22,865 nucleotides of DNA, from NCBI GenBank assembly GCA_031553675.1, contig JAVBLF010000006.1:1-22865 (forward strand), in the 5' to 3' direction. Below are positions 6,774-14,726 of this stretch, one piece after another. The position numbers and the translations under genes were made by a program. Below the pieces are notes generated by a model. That model worked only from the letters and a program-made list of their open reading frames with translations. It did not search any database and was not told the DNA's origin. Each line of letters begins with the position of its first letter. Position 1 is the stretch's first letter. This DNA is from JAVBLF01 sp031553675. GTDB taxonomy: Bacteria; Bacillota; Clostridia; Christensenellales; CALWSW01.

Positions 6774-6801
6774 CTTCTTTTCTTTTTCGAAAGAAAAGAA
6801 G
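6774..6801 (-). terminator. Perfect 12-bp inverted repeat with TTCG loop beside the UroD-family gene's 3' end
   Basis: CTTCTTTTCTTT (6774-6785), TTCG loop, then AAAGAAAAGAAG (6790-6801). It starts 13 bp beyond the stop codon of the minus-strand gene ending at 6815. It is a likely 3'-end stem for that gene, although no clean T-run follows, so intrinsic termination is not certain. Confidence 0.5.
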
Positions 6802-6814
6802 AGAAAAGCAAAAT

Positions 6815-7873
6815 CTAGTATCCCATCAACTGCTCGTACCGACCGTACTTCGCAGCCGCCGCGACGAGGGCGGTCATGTTTTCGGGCTTCGTGTTGGCAC
6901 CGAGGGCGCAACCGGAGCTCAAAAGCAGACCGCGCCCCTTCGTCGTCTCGATGATGCGCTTGGCGAGCGCATCCACCACTTCCGGCGCGCCGAAGACAAA
7001 GGCGGCGCTCGGGTCGATGTTGCCCATGATCGCGACGTTGTTTGGAAAAATCTGGCGCGCCTTTGCCATATCGACCTTCCAGTCGAGCTCGACGATCGCA
7101 GCACCGGTCGTCGCCATGTCTTCGAGTATCATCGTCGTGTCGCCGCAGATGTGGATGGCGTAGGGGGCGACGTCCGATTGCACGGCCGCCACGACGTCGA
7201 TCTCCGGTTGGAGCGCGAAGTCCCGATAGACGCGCGGCGCGACGAGGTTGGGACTGGCATAGGAGTCGCCCATGCTCGTCGCGTGCGCGCCCGCCGCGAT
7301 CTGTGCTTTGGCGAAGCGGATGTGCGCTTCCTTCGTCCATTCGAGCGCGTGACGGATCACGTCGGCCTCTTCGGTGATCAGGTCGATCATGAAGTTTTCG
7401 GTGCCGCGCAGCAGACAAAGCAGGTCGAAGGGCCCCTGATCGGCGCGTCCCATGACGAAAACGTGGTCGCCGATCGCGCTGACGAGGCGTTCTGTCGTCT
7501 CGAGCCAGAGCGGTAAACGCCCATCTTTTTGCGGATCGGGCATGGTGAGATCGTCGATCGCGCGCAAGTCGTCCAAAAGCGGCTCGTTTTCGTCCACCGC
7601 AGCGACGTCGTTTTCCCGATAGATCACGCGGGCCCCGCACGCCTCGGCGAGCGTCGCGTCGTCGACGTCGATCACGCAGCCGTCATAGCCGTAACGTTCC
7701 TGGCAAACGATGTGGCTTTGGGCGAGCAGCGCGGCGTTTCGGTTGATCTGCCCGATCTTATAGCCCGCCGTCTCTGCGCTGAACAGAAAGCTCTGCGGGA
7801 TCACGGGCAAGCGATCGGGCGTCTCGCCCCGCAGCACGCATCGCACCCGCTCCAACGAAGTCATCTCTCGCAT
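6815..7873 (-). CDS. Uroporphyrinogen decarboxylase (UroD) family protein, MtaA/CmuA methyltransferase-like
   Basis: The product is 352 residues with the UroD fold, which includes heme-pathway decarboxylases and corrinoid-dependent methyltransferases. It starts TSLERVRCVLRGETPDRLPV, the usual N-terminal signature. It keeps the zinc set of MtaA/CmuA-type methyltransferases: HICGDT around residue 244 and GCALGANTKPEN near the C-terminus (His-x-Cys...Cys). That favours a methylcobamide-dependent methyltransferase over heme synthesis; no corrinoid protein or other hem gene lies nearby, so the methyl donor and acceptor are unknown. The ATG at 7873 is preceded by GGAGG at 8-nt spacing; the frame is open 23 codons further upstream, without a ribosome site. 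A second UroD-family protein of the same length is at 16785. Confidence 0.88.
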   Translation of the reverse strand: MREMTSLERVRCVLRGETPDRLPVIPQSFLFSAETAGYKIGQINRNAALLAQSHIVCQERYGYDGCVIDVDDATLAEACGARVIYRENDVAAVDENEPLLDDLRAIDDLTMPDPQKDGRLPLWLETTERLVSAIGDHVFVMGRADQGPFDLLCLLRGTENFMIDLITEEADVIRHALEWTKEAHIRFAKAQIAAGAHATSMGDSYASPNLVAPRVYRDFALQPEIDVVAAVQSDVAPYAIHICGDTTMILEDMATTGAAIVELDWKVDMAKARQIFPNNVAIMGNIDPSAAFVFGAPEVVDALAKRIIETTKGRGLLLSSGCALGANTKPENMTALVAAAAKYGRYEQLMGY

Positions 7874-8077
7874 CGAAAGTCCTCCATTCACGTCGTGTTG
7901 GTTCGAACCCATGAGACCTGTCCGGAAGCCCCATTCCGGCATCTATCCGGCAAATAATCCGCTCTGCCGCGTTAGCGCCTCCTAGCAGAATTTCTTCGAT
8001 ATATGCGTCGTCGGCGCTTCCTTGCATAACGAAAGATTTCTCGGATACCTCCCGAAAGCGGGTTTCCGGACGGGTCT

Positions 8078-8086
8078 ATTGTATCA
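8078..8086 (-). promoter_or_regulatory. Possible extended -10 promoter for the UroD-family gene
   Basis: On the minus strand TGATACAAT is an extended -10 element; no good -35 is visible. It would give a leader of about 200 nt before 7873. That leader contains a CCCG-CTTT-CGGG stem and a short open frame starting at 8027, but no B12 box or other riboswitch signature I recognise. Confidence 0.35.
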
Positions 8087-8113
8087 CAACACGCCGCGAT
8101 CGGCTTTCGAATC

Positions 8114-8959
8114 TCACGATGCGCCCGGTTTTTGCGGGGCGTCGACGTCGCCTTCAAGCAGCGCGTCGAGGCGAACGAATTCATAGCCCTTTTCCCGCAT
8201 GGCGTCGATCACGGCAGGAAGCGCTTCGACGCTCGTCGGATAGGTGTCGTGCATGAGGATGATACCGCCGTCGTGCGCGTCCTTGAGGGCGTTCGCGACG
8301 ATGCTATCCGTCTTCTTCTTGTTCCAGTCGCGCGTGTCGATGTTCCAGCAGACGATCGTCATGCCGCTCTCTTTCATGGCTCGCGTCACGCGCTTGTCGA
8401 TGTGTCCATAGGGGGGCCGCAAATAGCGCGCCTCCCCTCCGGCGGCCTCGATTTGCCGGTTCGCCTCCTCGATCTCCTCCTTGATCTGCGCACTCGTCAG
8501 CTTGATTAGATCCTTGTGGTTTTGCGTGTGGTTGCCCAGCAAATGCCCTTCGTCGATGATGCGTCGGGCGATGTCCGGATTGGATTCCGCCCTGGCGCCG
8601 ATGCAAAAAAAGGTCGCTGAAACGCCTTTTTCCTGTAAAATATCCAGTATTTTGGGAGTCGTGTTCTTGCGCGGTCCGTCGTCGAAAGTCAAAGAAACGC
8701 GCTTGGTCGGAGAGGGCGCGGTGGGTTCCGTTTGGGTTGCGGTCGGATTCGGAGCGGGGGCGGGCGCCATGGTGGGGAGTCGGCAGGGCGTTGGCAGAAG
8801 CGGCGCCGGCGTCGCCGTCTGGATCGGGTCGGGGGACAGACCCTGTTGCACGCGCGTGGGTGCTTGGTAAGCCGTCCCGGTGAAAAAGAGCAGCATCGCC
8901 ACCGTGCACAGGATGCACGCGGTACGGGAGGGATTGTCGAAGTTTCGCTTGTTTTTCAT
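8114..8959 (-). CDS. Polysaccharide deacetylase (NodB domain), membrane-anchored or secreted
   Basis: The product is 281 residues. A hydrophobic segment near residues 13-30 (TACILCTVAMLLFFTGTA) is a signal anchor or signal peptide. A Pro/Ala/Thr-rich linker runs to about residue 85, then the NodB domain. The family motifs are all present: TFDDGP (catalytic Asp and metal Asp), GNHTQNH (metal histidines, HxxxH), LRPPYG, and ILMHDTYPTS (catalytic His). Such carbohydrate esterase family 4 enzymes remove acetyl groups from peptidoglycan or other GlcNAc polymers outside the cell. The ATG at 8959 is preferred, with GGGTG upstream; a GTG three codons earlier is possible. It is divergent from the ROK gene. 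No lipobox is present. Confidence 0.9.
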   Translation of the reverse strand: MKNKRNFDNPSRTACILCTVAMLLFFTGTAYQAPTRVQQGLSPDPIQTATPAPLLPTPCRLPTMAPAPAPNPTATQTEPTAPSPTKRVSLTFDDGPRKNTTPKILDILQEKGVSATFFCIGARAESNPDIARRIIDEGHLLGNHTQNHKDLIKLTSAQIKEEIEEANRQIEAAGGEARYLRPPYGHIDKRVTRAMKESGMTIVCWNIDTRDWNKKKTDSIVANALKDAHDGGIILMHDTYPTSVEALPAVIDAMREKGYEFVRLDALLEGDVDAPQKPGAS

Positions 8960-9075
8960 ACGATTCACCCAGCTTCGCTATCGTTACCCGAACAGGATGC
9001 GCTTTTTGACGAAAATCGATGCGGCTTTTCTTGTCTTTTGCCGCAAAATCCGCGTTTTGTGCGCCAAAAAAAGCG

Positions 9076-9104
9076 TTGCGTCGGGGGCGAAAAAAAGGTA
9101 AAAT
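9076..9104 (+). promoter_or_regulatory. Probable promoter of the ROK regulator gene
   Basis: TTGCGT (9076-9081), a 17-bp spacer and TAAAAT (9099-9104). The start would be near 9111, giving a leader of about 180 nt that contains the candidate operator. The remainder of 8960-9294 shows no other gene. Confidence 0.6.
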
Positions 9105-9130
9105 GGCCCTATAGCCACTTCGACAATTGA

Positions 9131-9151
9131 TTAAACAAACGATTTGTTCAA
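9131..9151. promoter_or_regulatory. Candidate ROK operator (autoregulatory)
   Basis: TTAAACAAA-CGA-TTTGTTCAA is a 21-bp inverted repeat with 8 of 9 pairs and a 3-bp centre. It lies about 20 bp downstream of the predicted start. It resembles the A/T-rich, TTTGTT-containing operators of ROK repressors such as XylR. A related AAACAAACG motif occurs upstream of the binding-protein gene at 10659-10679. Confidence 0.6.
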
Positions 9152-9294
9152 CTACTTGCAGCCCTTCCACTTCGTCCCAAACGCATGACCCAAAACACCC
9201 TCGACGTGTTCCAACCCAGGCGGGGGTTGCTTTCCTCTTTGTGCCAAACGGGACCATCACTGCGCAGTCCGCGCTTTCGGGAGTGCGAGATTCC

Positions 9295-10491
9295 ATGCCT
9301 TATCACAAACTCAACAGCGTCCGCATGAAGGAGATCAACGAAAAGGCCGTTTTGAACGCCGTTTGCCGTTATGCGCCTATTTCGCGGCGCGCACTGGCCG
9401 ATCACACCGGCCTGACGACGGCGACGATCGCGAACATCGTCAACGAGTTGATCGCCAAGCAATACCTGGTCGAAACCGGCCAAGGCATGTCCGACGGCGG
9501 ACGCAAACCCCAGATGATCGAGACGAACCCCGACGCCGGCTTCATGATCGGCGCCGAGCTCAATACATCCAATTTTGTCTGTATTTTGTCCGATTTTCGA
9601 CCGCGCATCCTCGATGAGATCGTCGTCGGCATCGACCTTTCCCGCGGAAAAGACGACGTGATCCAGACAGCCGCCGGCGCGATCCGCGAGATCATGGCGC
9701 GAAACGGCGTCGATCGCGAACGGGTGCTGGGCCTGGGCTTCGTGTCGGCGGGGCCATACGACCGCGAGCGCGACGTGATGGTCAACCCGCCAAACTTTCC
9801 CAACTGGCGCGACGTCGACATCCGCGGCAGCATCGAGCGCATCACGGGCGTTCGAACCCTCTTCGAACGCGAAACGCCATCGATCGCGCTGGGGGAATAT
9901 TGGTTCGGGCCCAACAGCGGCACCAAACGCATGCTATCGATCAACGTCTACGAAATCGGTTTGGGCGGCGGCCTGCTCATCGACGGCAACATCTACCACG
10001 GTTACCGCGACAGCAGCATGGAGATCGGCCACATGGTCGTGCAGCCCGACGGCGACCCCTGCGACTGCGGAGGGCGCGGCTGTCTCGAGGTACAAGCCGA
10101 CGGAGCGGCCGCCGTGCGCTACGCCCGAGAAGCCATCGCGTCCGGCCAGATCAGCGCGCTCTGCGGCTACGAGCGCTTTCGCATGGCCGACGTCGCGCTT
10201 TGCGCGCGCCAGGGCGACACGGTCGCGCGCGACGCGATCGCCCGCTGCGGCGACTACCTCGGCATGGCGATGGGCAACTTATGCGCCGTCTTTAGCCCCG
10301 ACATCGTCTTTCTCGGCGGTCCCTTCGTGGACGCCTGTCCCGAGCTCTTCGATCGCGCCGTCGCTATCTGCGACCAGCGCCCCTATCCCATGCACCTCCC
10401 CACGATCAAGAAGTCGCGCTTCGCTTTCGGCGCCTCCGCCGCCGCGATGGGAGGCATCGCGCTCGTTTACAGCGACCTTTCGGCGATCTAG
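9295..10491 (+). CDS. ROK-family transcriptional regulator of the sugar operon
   Basis: The product is 398 residues, typical of XylR/NagC/Mlc-type ROK regulators. Residues about 10-65 form a winged helix-turn-helix (NEKAVLNAVCRYAPISRRAL, HTGLTTATIANIVNELIAK), followed by GMSDGGRKPQMIE. The C-terminal sugar-kinase-like domain has NPPNFPNW, GLGGGLLIDGNIYHGYRDSS-MEIGH and the zinc motif CDCGGRGCLE. The first ATP-binding motif of ROK kinases is degraded (GAELNTSNF), as expected for a regulator. It probably binds a sugar or sugar phosphate and represses or activates the transport operon immediately downstream. The ATG at 9295 has GGAG at 9280-9283 with 11-nt spacing; the frame is open back to 9127, but that stretch carries the operator and leader. 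Confidence 0.92.
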   Translation: MPYHKLNSVRMKEINEKAVLNAVCRYAPISRRALADHTGLTTATIANIVNELIAKQYLVETGQGMSDGGRKPQMIETNPDAGFMIGAELNTSNFVCILSDFRPRILDEIVVGIDLSRGKDDVIQTAAGAIREIMARNGVDRERVLGLGFVSAGPYDRERDVMVNPPNFPNWRDVDIRGSIERITGVRTLFERETPSIALGEYWFGPNSGTKRMLSINVYEIGLGGGLLIDGNIYHGYRDSSMEIGHMVVQPDGDPCDCGGRGCLEVQADGAAAVRYAREAIASGQISALCGYERFRMADVALCARQGDTVARDAIARCGDYLGMAMGNLCAVFSPDIVFLGGPFVDACPELFDRAVAICDQRPYPMHLPTIKKSRFAFGASAAAMGGIALVYSDLSAI

Positions 10492-10502
10492 GGGGGGGAC
10501 GC

Positions 10503-10573
10503 GCTTTTTGAAAAAAGCTGCGCCATAACTTCTGACTTGCCCCGGATTGCCCGGCTCAACGCCGGTCAATCCG
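10503..10573. other. Two hairpins between the ROK gene and the binding-protein gene
   Basis: GCTTTTT-GA-AAAAAGC (10503-10518) follows the ROK stop by 12 bp. A 12-bp stem with one mismatch follows: CGGATTG-C-CCGGC (10543-10555), loop TCAAC, GCCGG-T-CAATCCG (10561-10573). Neither is followed by a T-run. They may limit read-through from the regulator or shape transcript ends. Confidence 0.5.
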
Positions 10574-10658
10574 ATGGAACGGAATCGCGAATTCGTCGGT
10601 GACGCGGGTGTGATGGTGGTGTGATCGTGATCGTAATTGTTCAATAGCGTTTTTTGGA

Positions 10659-10679
10659 TTGATGTGAAACAAACGTTTC
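10659..10679 (+). promoter_or_regulatory. Candidate operator upstream of the sugar-transport operon
   Basis: TTGATGTGAAACAAACGTTTC contains the inverted repeat GAAAC-AAAC-GTTTC (10666-10679). It shares TTGAT and AAACAAACG with the site upstream of the ROK gene, where the order is TTGAT-TA-AACAAACG from 9127. It lies about 50 bp before the binding-protein start, and probably marks the regulated promoter, although no clear -35/-10 pair can be assigned. Confidence 0.5.
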
Positions 10680-10727
10680 CTGCAAGAGCAGGGAAGTAGC
10701 AGTAATACGATTTGTAGGAGGAAGAAC

Positions 10728-11864
10728 ATGAAGAAAGTACTCAGTGTCATGCTGTGCTTCGGCATGCTGGCGACCCTGTTTGCCGGCTGCTCGAAGCCTG
10801 CCGAACCGGAAGCGCCCGCCGAGCCGTCGCCCGCTGCGGAAGCACCCGCCCCTGCTGCCGAAGAACCCGCTCCCGCCGCGGAAGAACCGACACCCGCGGA
10901 AGAGCCTGCCCCTGCTGCCGAAGAACCCGCCGCCGAAGCTCCAGCCGTATCGGCCGCCGACCTCAAAGTCGCGGGCGTCGTCTTCCAGGAAGACCAATTC
11001 ATGAAGCTGCTCCAGATGGGCTATGAAGACGCGGCCAAAACCGCCGGCGCTACCTTCTTGCCGGGCAACACGAACAACGACGTCGGCAAGGAATCCGAGC
11101 TTCTGAACACCTACATCACCCAGGGCATCAACGGCATCGCCATCACGCCGATCAGCGAAGAATCCTCGATCGCCGCGCTGAACGCCTGCGACGCCGCCGG
11201 CATCAAAATCGGCCTTTCGAACACGTCCTACAAGGACGCCTCCTATGTCACGGGCGTCTTCACGTCGGACAACTTCCAGCTCGGCGCCACGACCGGCGCA
11301 GCCTGCAAGAAGTTCATCGAAGAGAAACTCGACGGCAAAGCCAAGATCGGCATCCTCCAGTTCAAGTCGCTGCTGCCCGAGCAGAGCGCCGCCCGCAGTG
11401 ACGGCTTCCTCTCCGAGCTCAAAGACATGCCCGGCGTCGAAGTCGTCGCCGACCAGGATGCTTGGCTCCAGGACAAGGCCATCACCGTCGCCGGTGACAT
11501 CCTGACCGCGCATCCCGACATCAACATCCTCTTTGCCGCGAACGAAGGCGGCACGATCGGCGCTTCGATGGCCGTCAAGAACGCTGGCCTCGCCGGCAAA
11601 GTCTACGTCTTCGGCTTCGACGCCTCGGAACAGATGATCCAGCTCCTCCAGGATCCGGACAACATCCTCCAGGCCGTCACCGGACAGGACCCCTACCAGA
11701 TCGGCGTCAAGACCATGGAACAGGTCATCAAGGCCTGCACCGGCGCTGACATCGCCGACACGAAGGGCCAGGTCATCATCGTCCCCGGCACGCTGCTCAC
11801 CCGCGAAGACCCCGCCGCGCTGCAAGCGTTCCTGGACGACCTCAAAGCCAAGATGGGCGGCTAA
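10728..11864 (+). CDS. CUT2-type sugar ABC transporter substrate-binding lipoprotein
   Basis: The product is 378 residues. The signal peptide MKKVLSVMLCFGMLATLFAGC ends in a lipobox (LFAGC), so Cys21 is expected to be lipid-anchored outside the membrane. Residues 22-75 are an unusually long Pro/Ala/Glu linker of PAEEPAPA-type repeats; its DNA repeats with a 60-bp period. The rest is a periplasmic-binding-protein type I fold (Peripla_BP_4): VAGVVFQEDQFMKLLQMGYED, LNTYITQGINGIAITPIS, IGILQFKS, ILFAANEGGTIGASMAV and VFGFDAS. This resembles the ribose/galactose/xylose binding proteins. AGGAGGAAG lies just before the ATG. It opens the transport operon. The sugar cannot be named from the protein alone; the downstream isomerase suggests lyxose, mannose or a related aldose. 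Confidence 0.92.
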   Translation: MKKVLSVMLCFGMLATLFAGCSKPAEPEAPAEPSPAAEAPAPAAEEPAPAAEEPTPAEEPAPAAEEPAAEAPAVSAADLKVAGVVFQEDQFMKLLQMGYEDAAKTAGATFLPGNTNNDVGKESELLNTYITQGINGIAITPISEESSIAALNACDAAGIKIGLSNTSYKDASYVTGVFTSDNFQLGATTGAACKKFIEEKLDGKAKIGILQFKSLLPEQSAARSDGFLSELKDMPGVEVVADQDAWLQDKAITVAGDILTAHPDINILFAANEGGTIGASMAVKNAGLAGKVYVFGFDASEQMIQLLQDPDNILQAVTGQDPYQIGVKTMEQVIKACTGADIADTKGQVIIVPGTLLTREDPAALQAFLDDLKAKMGG

Positions 11865-11884
11865 ACCGCAATAGAACCTGCATG

Positions 11885-12208
11885 GGGGACGATGTTTCGT
11901 CCCCTTCCTCGCAAAGCCACACTTGAGGCGAGGCTTCCTACCAAGTTTTTGTTGACAAAGAAGTAAGGCTTTATGCCAAGCTTTTTTGGCAAACAGCGTC
12001 GCCGCACCCGAAGCCAGCCTTGTTTTCCGAACCAACCCAGCAAGAAGCTGCCGCCCGCATCGGAAGTGCCGCCATCGAGGTGGCGGTGCTTCCGGGGGCA
12101 GCAGTCGGCCCGCGCTGTTTTGGAATGGCCACCGTCAAGGTGGCGGCCATTCCAGGGCGTCGCAGACATATCAAAGTTTTTTGTCTTACTTTTTTCTAAA
12201 AAAGTAAG
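11885..12208 (+). other. Hairpin-rich intergenic spacer between binding-protein and ATPase genes
   Basis: The 363-bp gap contains six stems. GGGGACGA/TCGTCCCC (11885-11904) is followed by a weak T/C tract. Next are CCTCGC/GCGAGG (11907-11933) and TGCCAA/TTGGCA (11974-11991). Two related 32-bp hairpins lie 60 bp apart (12062-12093 and 12122-12153), both containing AGGTGGCGG. A perfect 11-bp stem, CTTACTTTTTT/AAAAAAGTAAG (12185-12208), ends 5 bp before the ATPase ribosome site. A partial terminator or RNA-protecting stems here would let the binding protein be made in excess over the ATPase. The plus frame is open from 11973 but looks non-coding. Confidence 0.7.
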
Positions 12209-12227
12209 CCGCCGGAGGCAAGAACCC

Positions 12228-13721
12228 ATGAGAGTACTAACAGCCGAGCACATCACGAAGCGCTTCCCTGGCACAGTGGCGCTCGACGACGTGAGCGTCT
12301 CGTTCGAGAGCGGCAAGGTCAACGCGCTGGTCGGCAAGAACGGCTCGGGGAAATCGACGCTCGTCAAGATCATCAACGGCGCACAGGAGGCCAGCGAGGG
12401 CACGATCGCGATGGATGGCGTGACGCTGCGTTTTTCCGATCCGAAGGAAGCCTTTCAGACGGGCATCGCGACGGTCTACCAGGAAATGAGCCTCGTGCCG
12501 GGCTTGACGGTGGCCGAAAACATCCTGCTGGGCCGCTACGAGCACAACGGCGCCCTGATCGACTGGCCGCGCACCTATGCCAAAGCGCAAACGCTTCTCG
12601 ACGAACTGGGCGTGGACATCTCGCCGCGCGAGATGGTCTACAACCTCAGCGTTTGGCAGTGCCAAATGGTCGAAATCGCAAAGGCCATGAGCTTCGATCC
12701 CAAGGTGATCCTGCTGGACGAACCAACCTCGGCGCTCGCACACACCGAAACGCAGCTTTTGTTCAAGCAGATCCGCGAACTGAAGAAAAAAGACGTCATC
12801 ATCATCTATATTTCGCATCGGCTGCAAGAACTGTGGGAGATCGCAGACACTTGCACCGTCCTGCGCGACGGCAAATTCATCGGCACGCTCGACATGGCCG
12901 AGGCTACGCACAAGGATCTGCTCGCGATGATGTTCGGCGAAACCAAGGTGCGATCCCGCCCGGAATGGCTCAGCCACGGCGAAGAAGTCGTCATGGAAGT
13001 CAGCAGCCTGACGCGCGAACCCGCCTTCCGCAACGTCAGCTTTTCACTCAAAAAAGGCGAAGTGCTGGGCATCGCGGGCATGTTGGGTTCAGGGCGCACC
13101 GAGCTTTTGAAATCGATCTTCGGCGGCGACGGCCGCGATGGCGGACGCGTCACCGTCGGCAAGCGCCATTTCGATAAAGCCACCCCCACGATCATGAAGC
13201 GCGCCGGCATGGCGCTCACGCCCGAGGACCGCAAACACGAGGGCCTCGTCCAGATCCACGACATCAAGGCCAACCTGACCGTCGCCGCGCTCGACCGGCT
13301 CAAACAGGGGCTTTTCATCGACACCGCCAAAGAGCAGCAGTTTGCCGACGATCAAGTCAAGGATCTCGACATCAAGATCGCGCACCTGGGCGTCGAGGTG
13401 TCGTCGCTCTCGGGCGGCAACCAGCAAAAGGTCGTCGTCGGCAAGTGGCTGAACACCTCGCCCAAGATCATGCTCTTTGACGAGCCCTCGCGCGGCATCG
13501 ACGTCAACGCCAAGCAGCAGATCTTCGAGATCATCTGGTACCTGTCCAAGCAGGGCATTTCGAGCATCGTCGTCTCGTCCGAGCTCGAAGAGCTCCTCGA
13601 GATCTGCCACCGCATCCTGATCATGCGCGAAGGCGAGATCCGAGGCGAAGTATCGCCGGACGGCCTCAAGATCGAAGATCTCTACGCGCTATGCATGGGG
13701 ATGGAAGGAGCGCAAGCATGA
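12228..13721 (+). CDS. CUT2-type sugar ABC transporter ATPase (two nucleotide-binding domains, RbsA/MglA-like)
   Basis: The product is 497 residues, the normal size for tandem-domain sugar importers. Domain 1 has Walker A GKNGSGKST, a degenerate signature LSVWQCQMVEIAKAM and Walker B VILLDEPTSAL. Domain 2 has a reduced Walker A, GMLGSGRTEL, a clean signature LSGGNQQKVVVGKW and LFDEPSRGIDV. This asymmetry is normal in the RbsA/MglA group. It powers the permease at the cytoplasmic face. The ATG at 12228 has GGAGG at 12214-12218. An in-frame extension to 11973 runs through the hairpin spacer and is rejected. Its stop overlaps the permease start (ATGA at 13718-13721), so translation of the two is coupled. 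Confidence 0.95.
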   Translation: MRVLTAEHITKRFPGTVALDDVSVSFESGKVNALVGKNGSGKSTLVKIINGAQEASEGTIAMDGVTLRFSDPKEAFQTGIATVYQEMSLVPGLTVAENILLGRYEHNGALIDWPRTYAKAQTLLDELGVDISPREMVYNLSVWQCQMVEIAKAMSFDPKVILLDEPTSALAHTETQLLFKQIRELKKKDVIIIYISHRLQELWEIADTCTVLRDGKFIGTLDMAEATHKDLLAMMFGETKVRSRPEWLSHGEEVVMEVSSLTREPAFRNVSFSLKKGEVLGIAGMLGSGRTELLKSIFGGDGRDGGRVTVGKRHFDKATPTIMKRAGMALTPEDRKHEGLVQIHDIKANLTVAALDRLKQGLFIDTAKEQQFADDQVKDLDIKIAHLGVEVSSLSGGNQQKVVVGKWLNTSPKIMLFDEPSRGIDVNAKQQIFEIIWYLSKQGISSIVVSSELEELLEICHRILIMREGEIRGEVSPDGLKIEDLYALCMGMEGAQA

Positions 13722-14701
13722 AACAAGCATTCAACCTGAAAGATTTCAGCCGAAAATACATGATGGAGATCCTCCTCGTCGTCATGATCGTCGTTTTGTC
13801 CCTGACGGTCCAAGGTTTCGTCACGCCGAAAAACCTGCTCGGCATCATGCGCGGCGCGTCGATCACAGGCGTGATCGCGTTCGGCATGACGATGACGATC
13901 ATCGGCGGCGAGATCGACCTGTCCGTCGGATCGACGATCGCGCTGTCGGCCGTTCTCGTCCCGAAAGTGACGGGCATGCTCGAAGAAGCGGGCGCCATGC
14001 CACGCGAAACGGGCGTCATCGTCGGCATACTCGTCGCCCTTCTCGCTGGCGCGCTGATCGGCCTTTTCAACGGCTACATCCGCATCCGTTTCGAGGTGCC
14101 GAGCTTCATCATCACGCTCGCCATGCTCAACTCGATCTATGGCATCTCGGCCGTTATCTCGAACGGCTTTCCGGTCACGTCGTTGCCCCTTTGGTACAGC
14201 TTCTTTGGCGCGGGCCAGATCCTGGGCGTCATTCCCTGGCCGGCGATTTGGCTTCTGATCGTGTTCGCGATCACGCTCGTAATCATGGACTTTACCACCT
14301 TTGGCCGCGAGGTCTACGCCGTCGGCGGCAACCTGGAGTCGGCCCGTCTGAGCGGCATCAACGTCAAAAAAGTCAAGATCGTGATCTCGGTCGTCACACA
14401 GGTGCTCGCAGCGTTCGCCGGCATCATCCTGTCGAGCCAGGTCATGTCCGGTTCCTCGACCTTCGGCCGCGGCTACGAAATGACCGTCATCAGCTCGGTC
14501 ATCATCGGCGGCGCCAGCCTCAACGGCGGCATCGGTCGCATCACAGGCACATTCCTGGGCATCATCTTCCTGGGCATCCTGCTCAACGGCATGACGCTGC
14601 TCGGCATCGACGAATACCGGCAGTACATCATTCGCGGCGCGATCATACTCGGCGCGGTGCTGCTCAACACCATTCAGCTCCAGAGCGCGAAAAAGGCATA
14701 G
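13718..14701 (+). CDS. CUT2-type sugar ABC transporter permease
   Basis: The product is 327 residues with eight or more hydrophobic segments (MMEILLVVMIVVLSLTVQGF, GVIVGILVALLAGALIGLF, WPAIWLLIVFAITLVIMDF and others). The family motif GGEIDLSVGSTIAL is near residue 63, and GREVYAVGGNLESARLSGI is the cytoplasmic loop that meets the ATPase. It is of the RbsC/MglC type and would form a homodimeric channel with the ATPase at 12228. The ATG overlaps the ATPase stop and GGAG lies upstream within the ATPase gene. The isomerase gene follows 25 bp later in the same operon. Confidence 0.95.
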   Translation: MKQAFNLKDFSRKYMMEILLVVMIVVLSLTVQGFVTPKNLLGIMRGASITGVIAFGMTMTIIGGEIDLSVGSTIALSAVLVPKVTGMLEEAGAMPRETGVIVGILVALLAGALIGLFNGYIRIRFEVPSFIITLAMLNSIYGISAVISNGFPVTSLPLWYSFFGAGQILGVIPWPAIWLLIVFAITLVIMDFTTFGREVYAVGGNLESARLSGINVKKVKIVISVVTQVLAAFAGIILSSQVMSGSSTFGRGYEMTVISSVIIGGASLNGGIGRITGTFLGIIFLGILLNGMTLLGIDEYRQYIIRGAIILGAVLLNTIQLQSAKKA

Positions 14702-14726
14702 GCGCGGGGCCACAAGGAGGAAACAC

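Noticed and set aside
7897..7915. TTCGAACC sequence resembling a tRNA T-loop
   Set aside because: The flanking T-stem does not pair and no acceptor, D or anticodon stems can be drawn around it.
7758..8027. 89-codon minus-strand frame beginning MQGSADDAYIEEIL
   Set aside because: The first residues faintly recall an ECF sigma N-terminus, but there is no ribosome site, it overlaps the UroD-family gene in another frame and the rest has no sigma motif.
10791..10950. Regularly repeated DNA that could be mistaken for a CRISPR or minisatellite array
   Set aside because: It encodes the Pro/Ala/Glu linker of the lipoprotein in frame; repeats are imperfect and codon-based, with no spacers.
11973..12227. 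In-frame 85-codon N-terminal extension of the ABC ATPase
   Set aside because: It runs through the hairpin array, reads as low-complexity Arg/Ser/Pro sequence and has no family match. The ATG at 12228 has a good ribosome site and fits the family's N-terminus.
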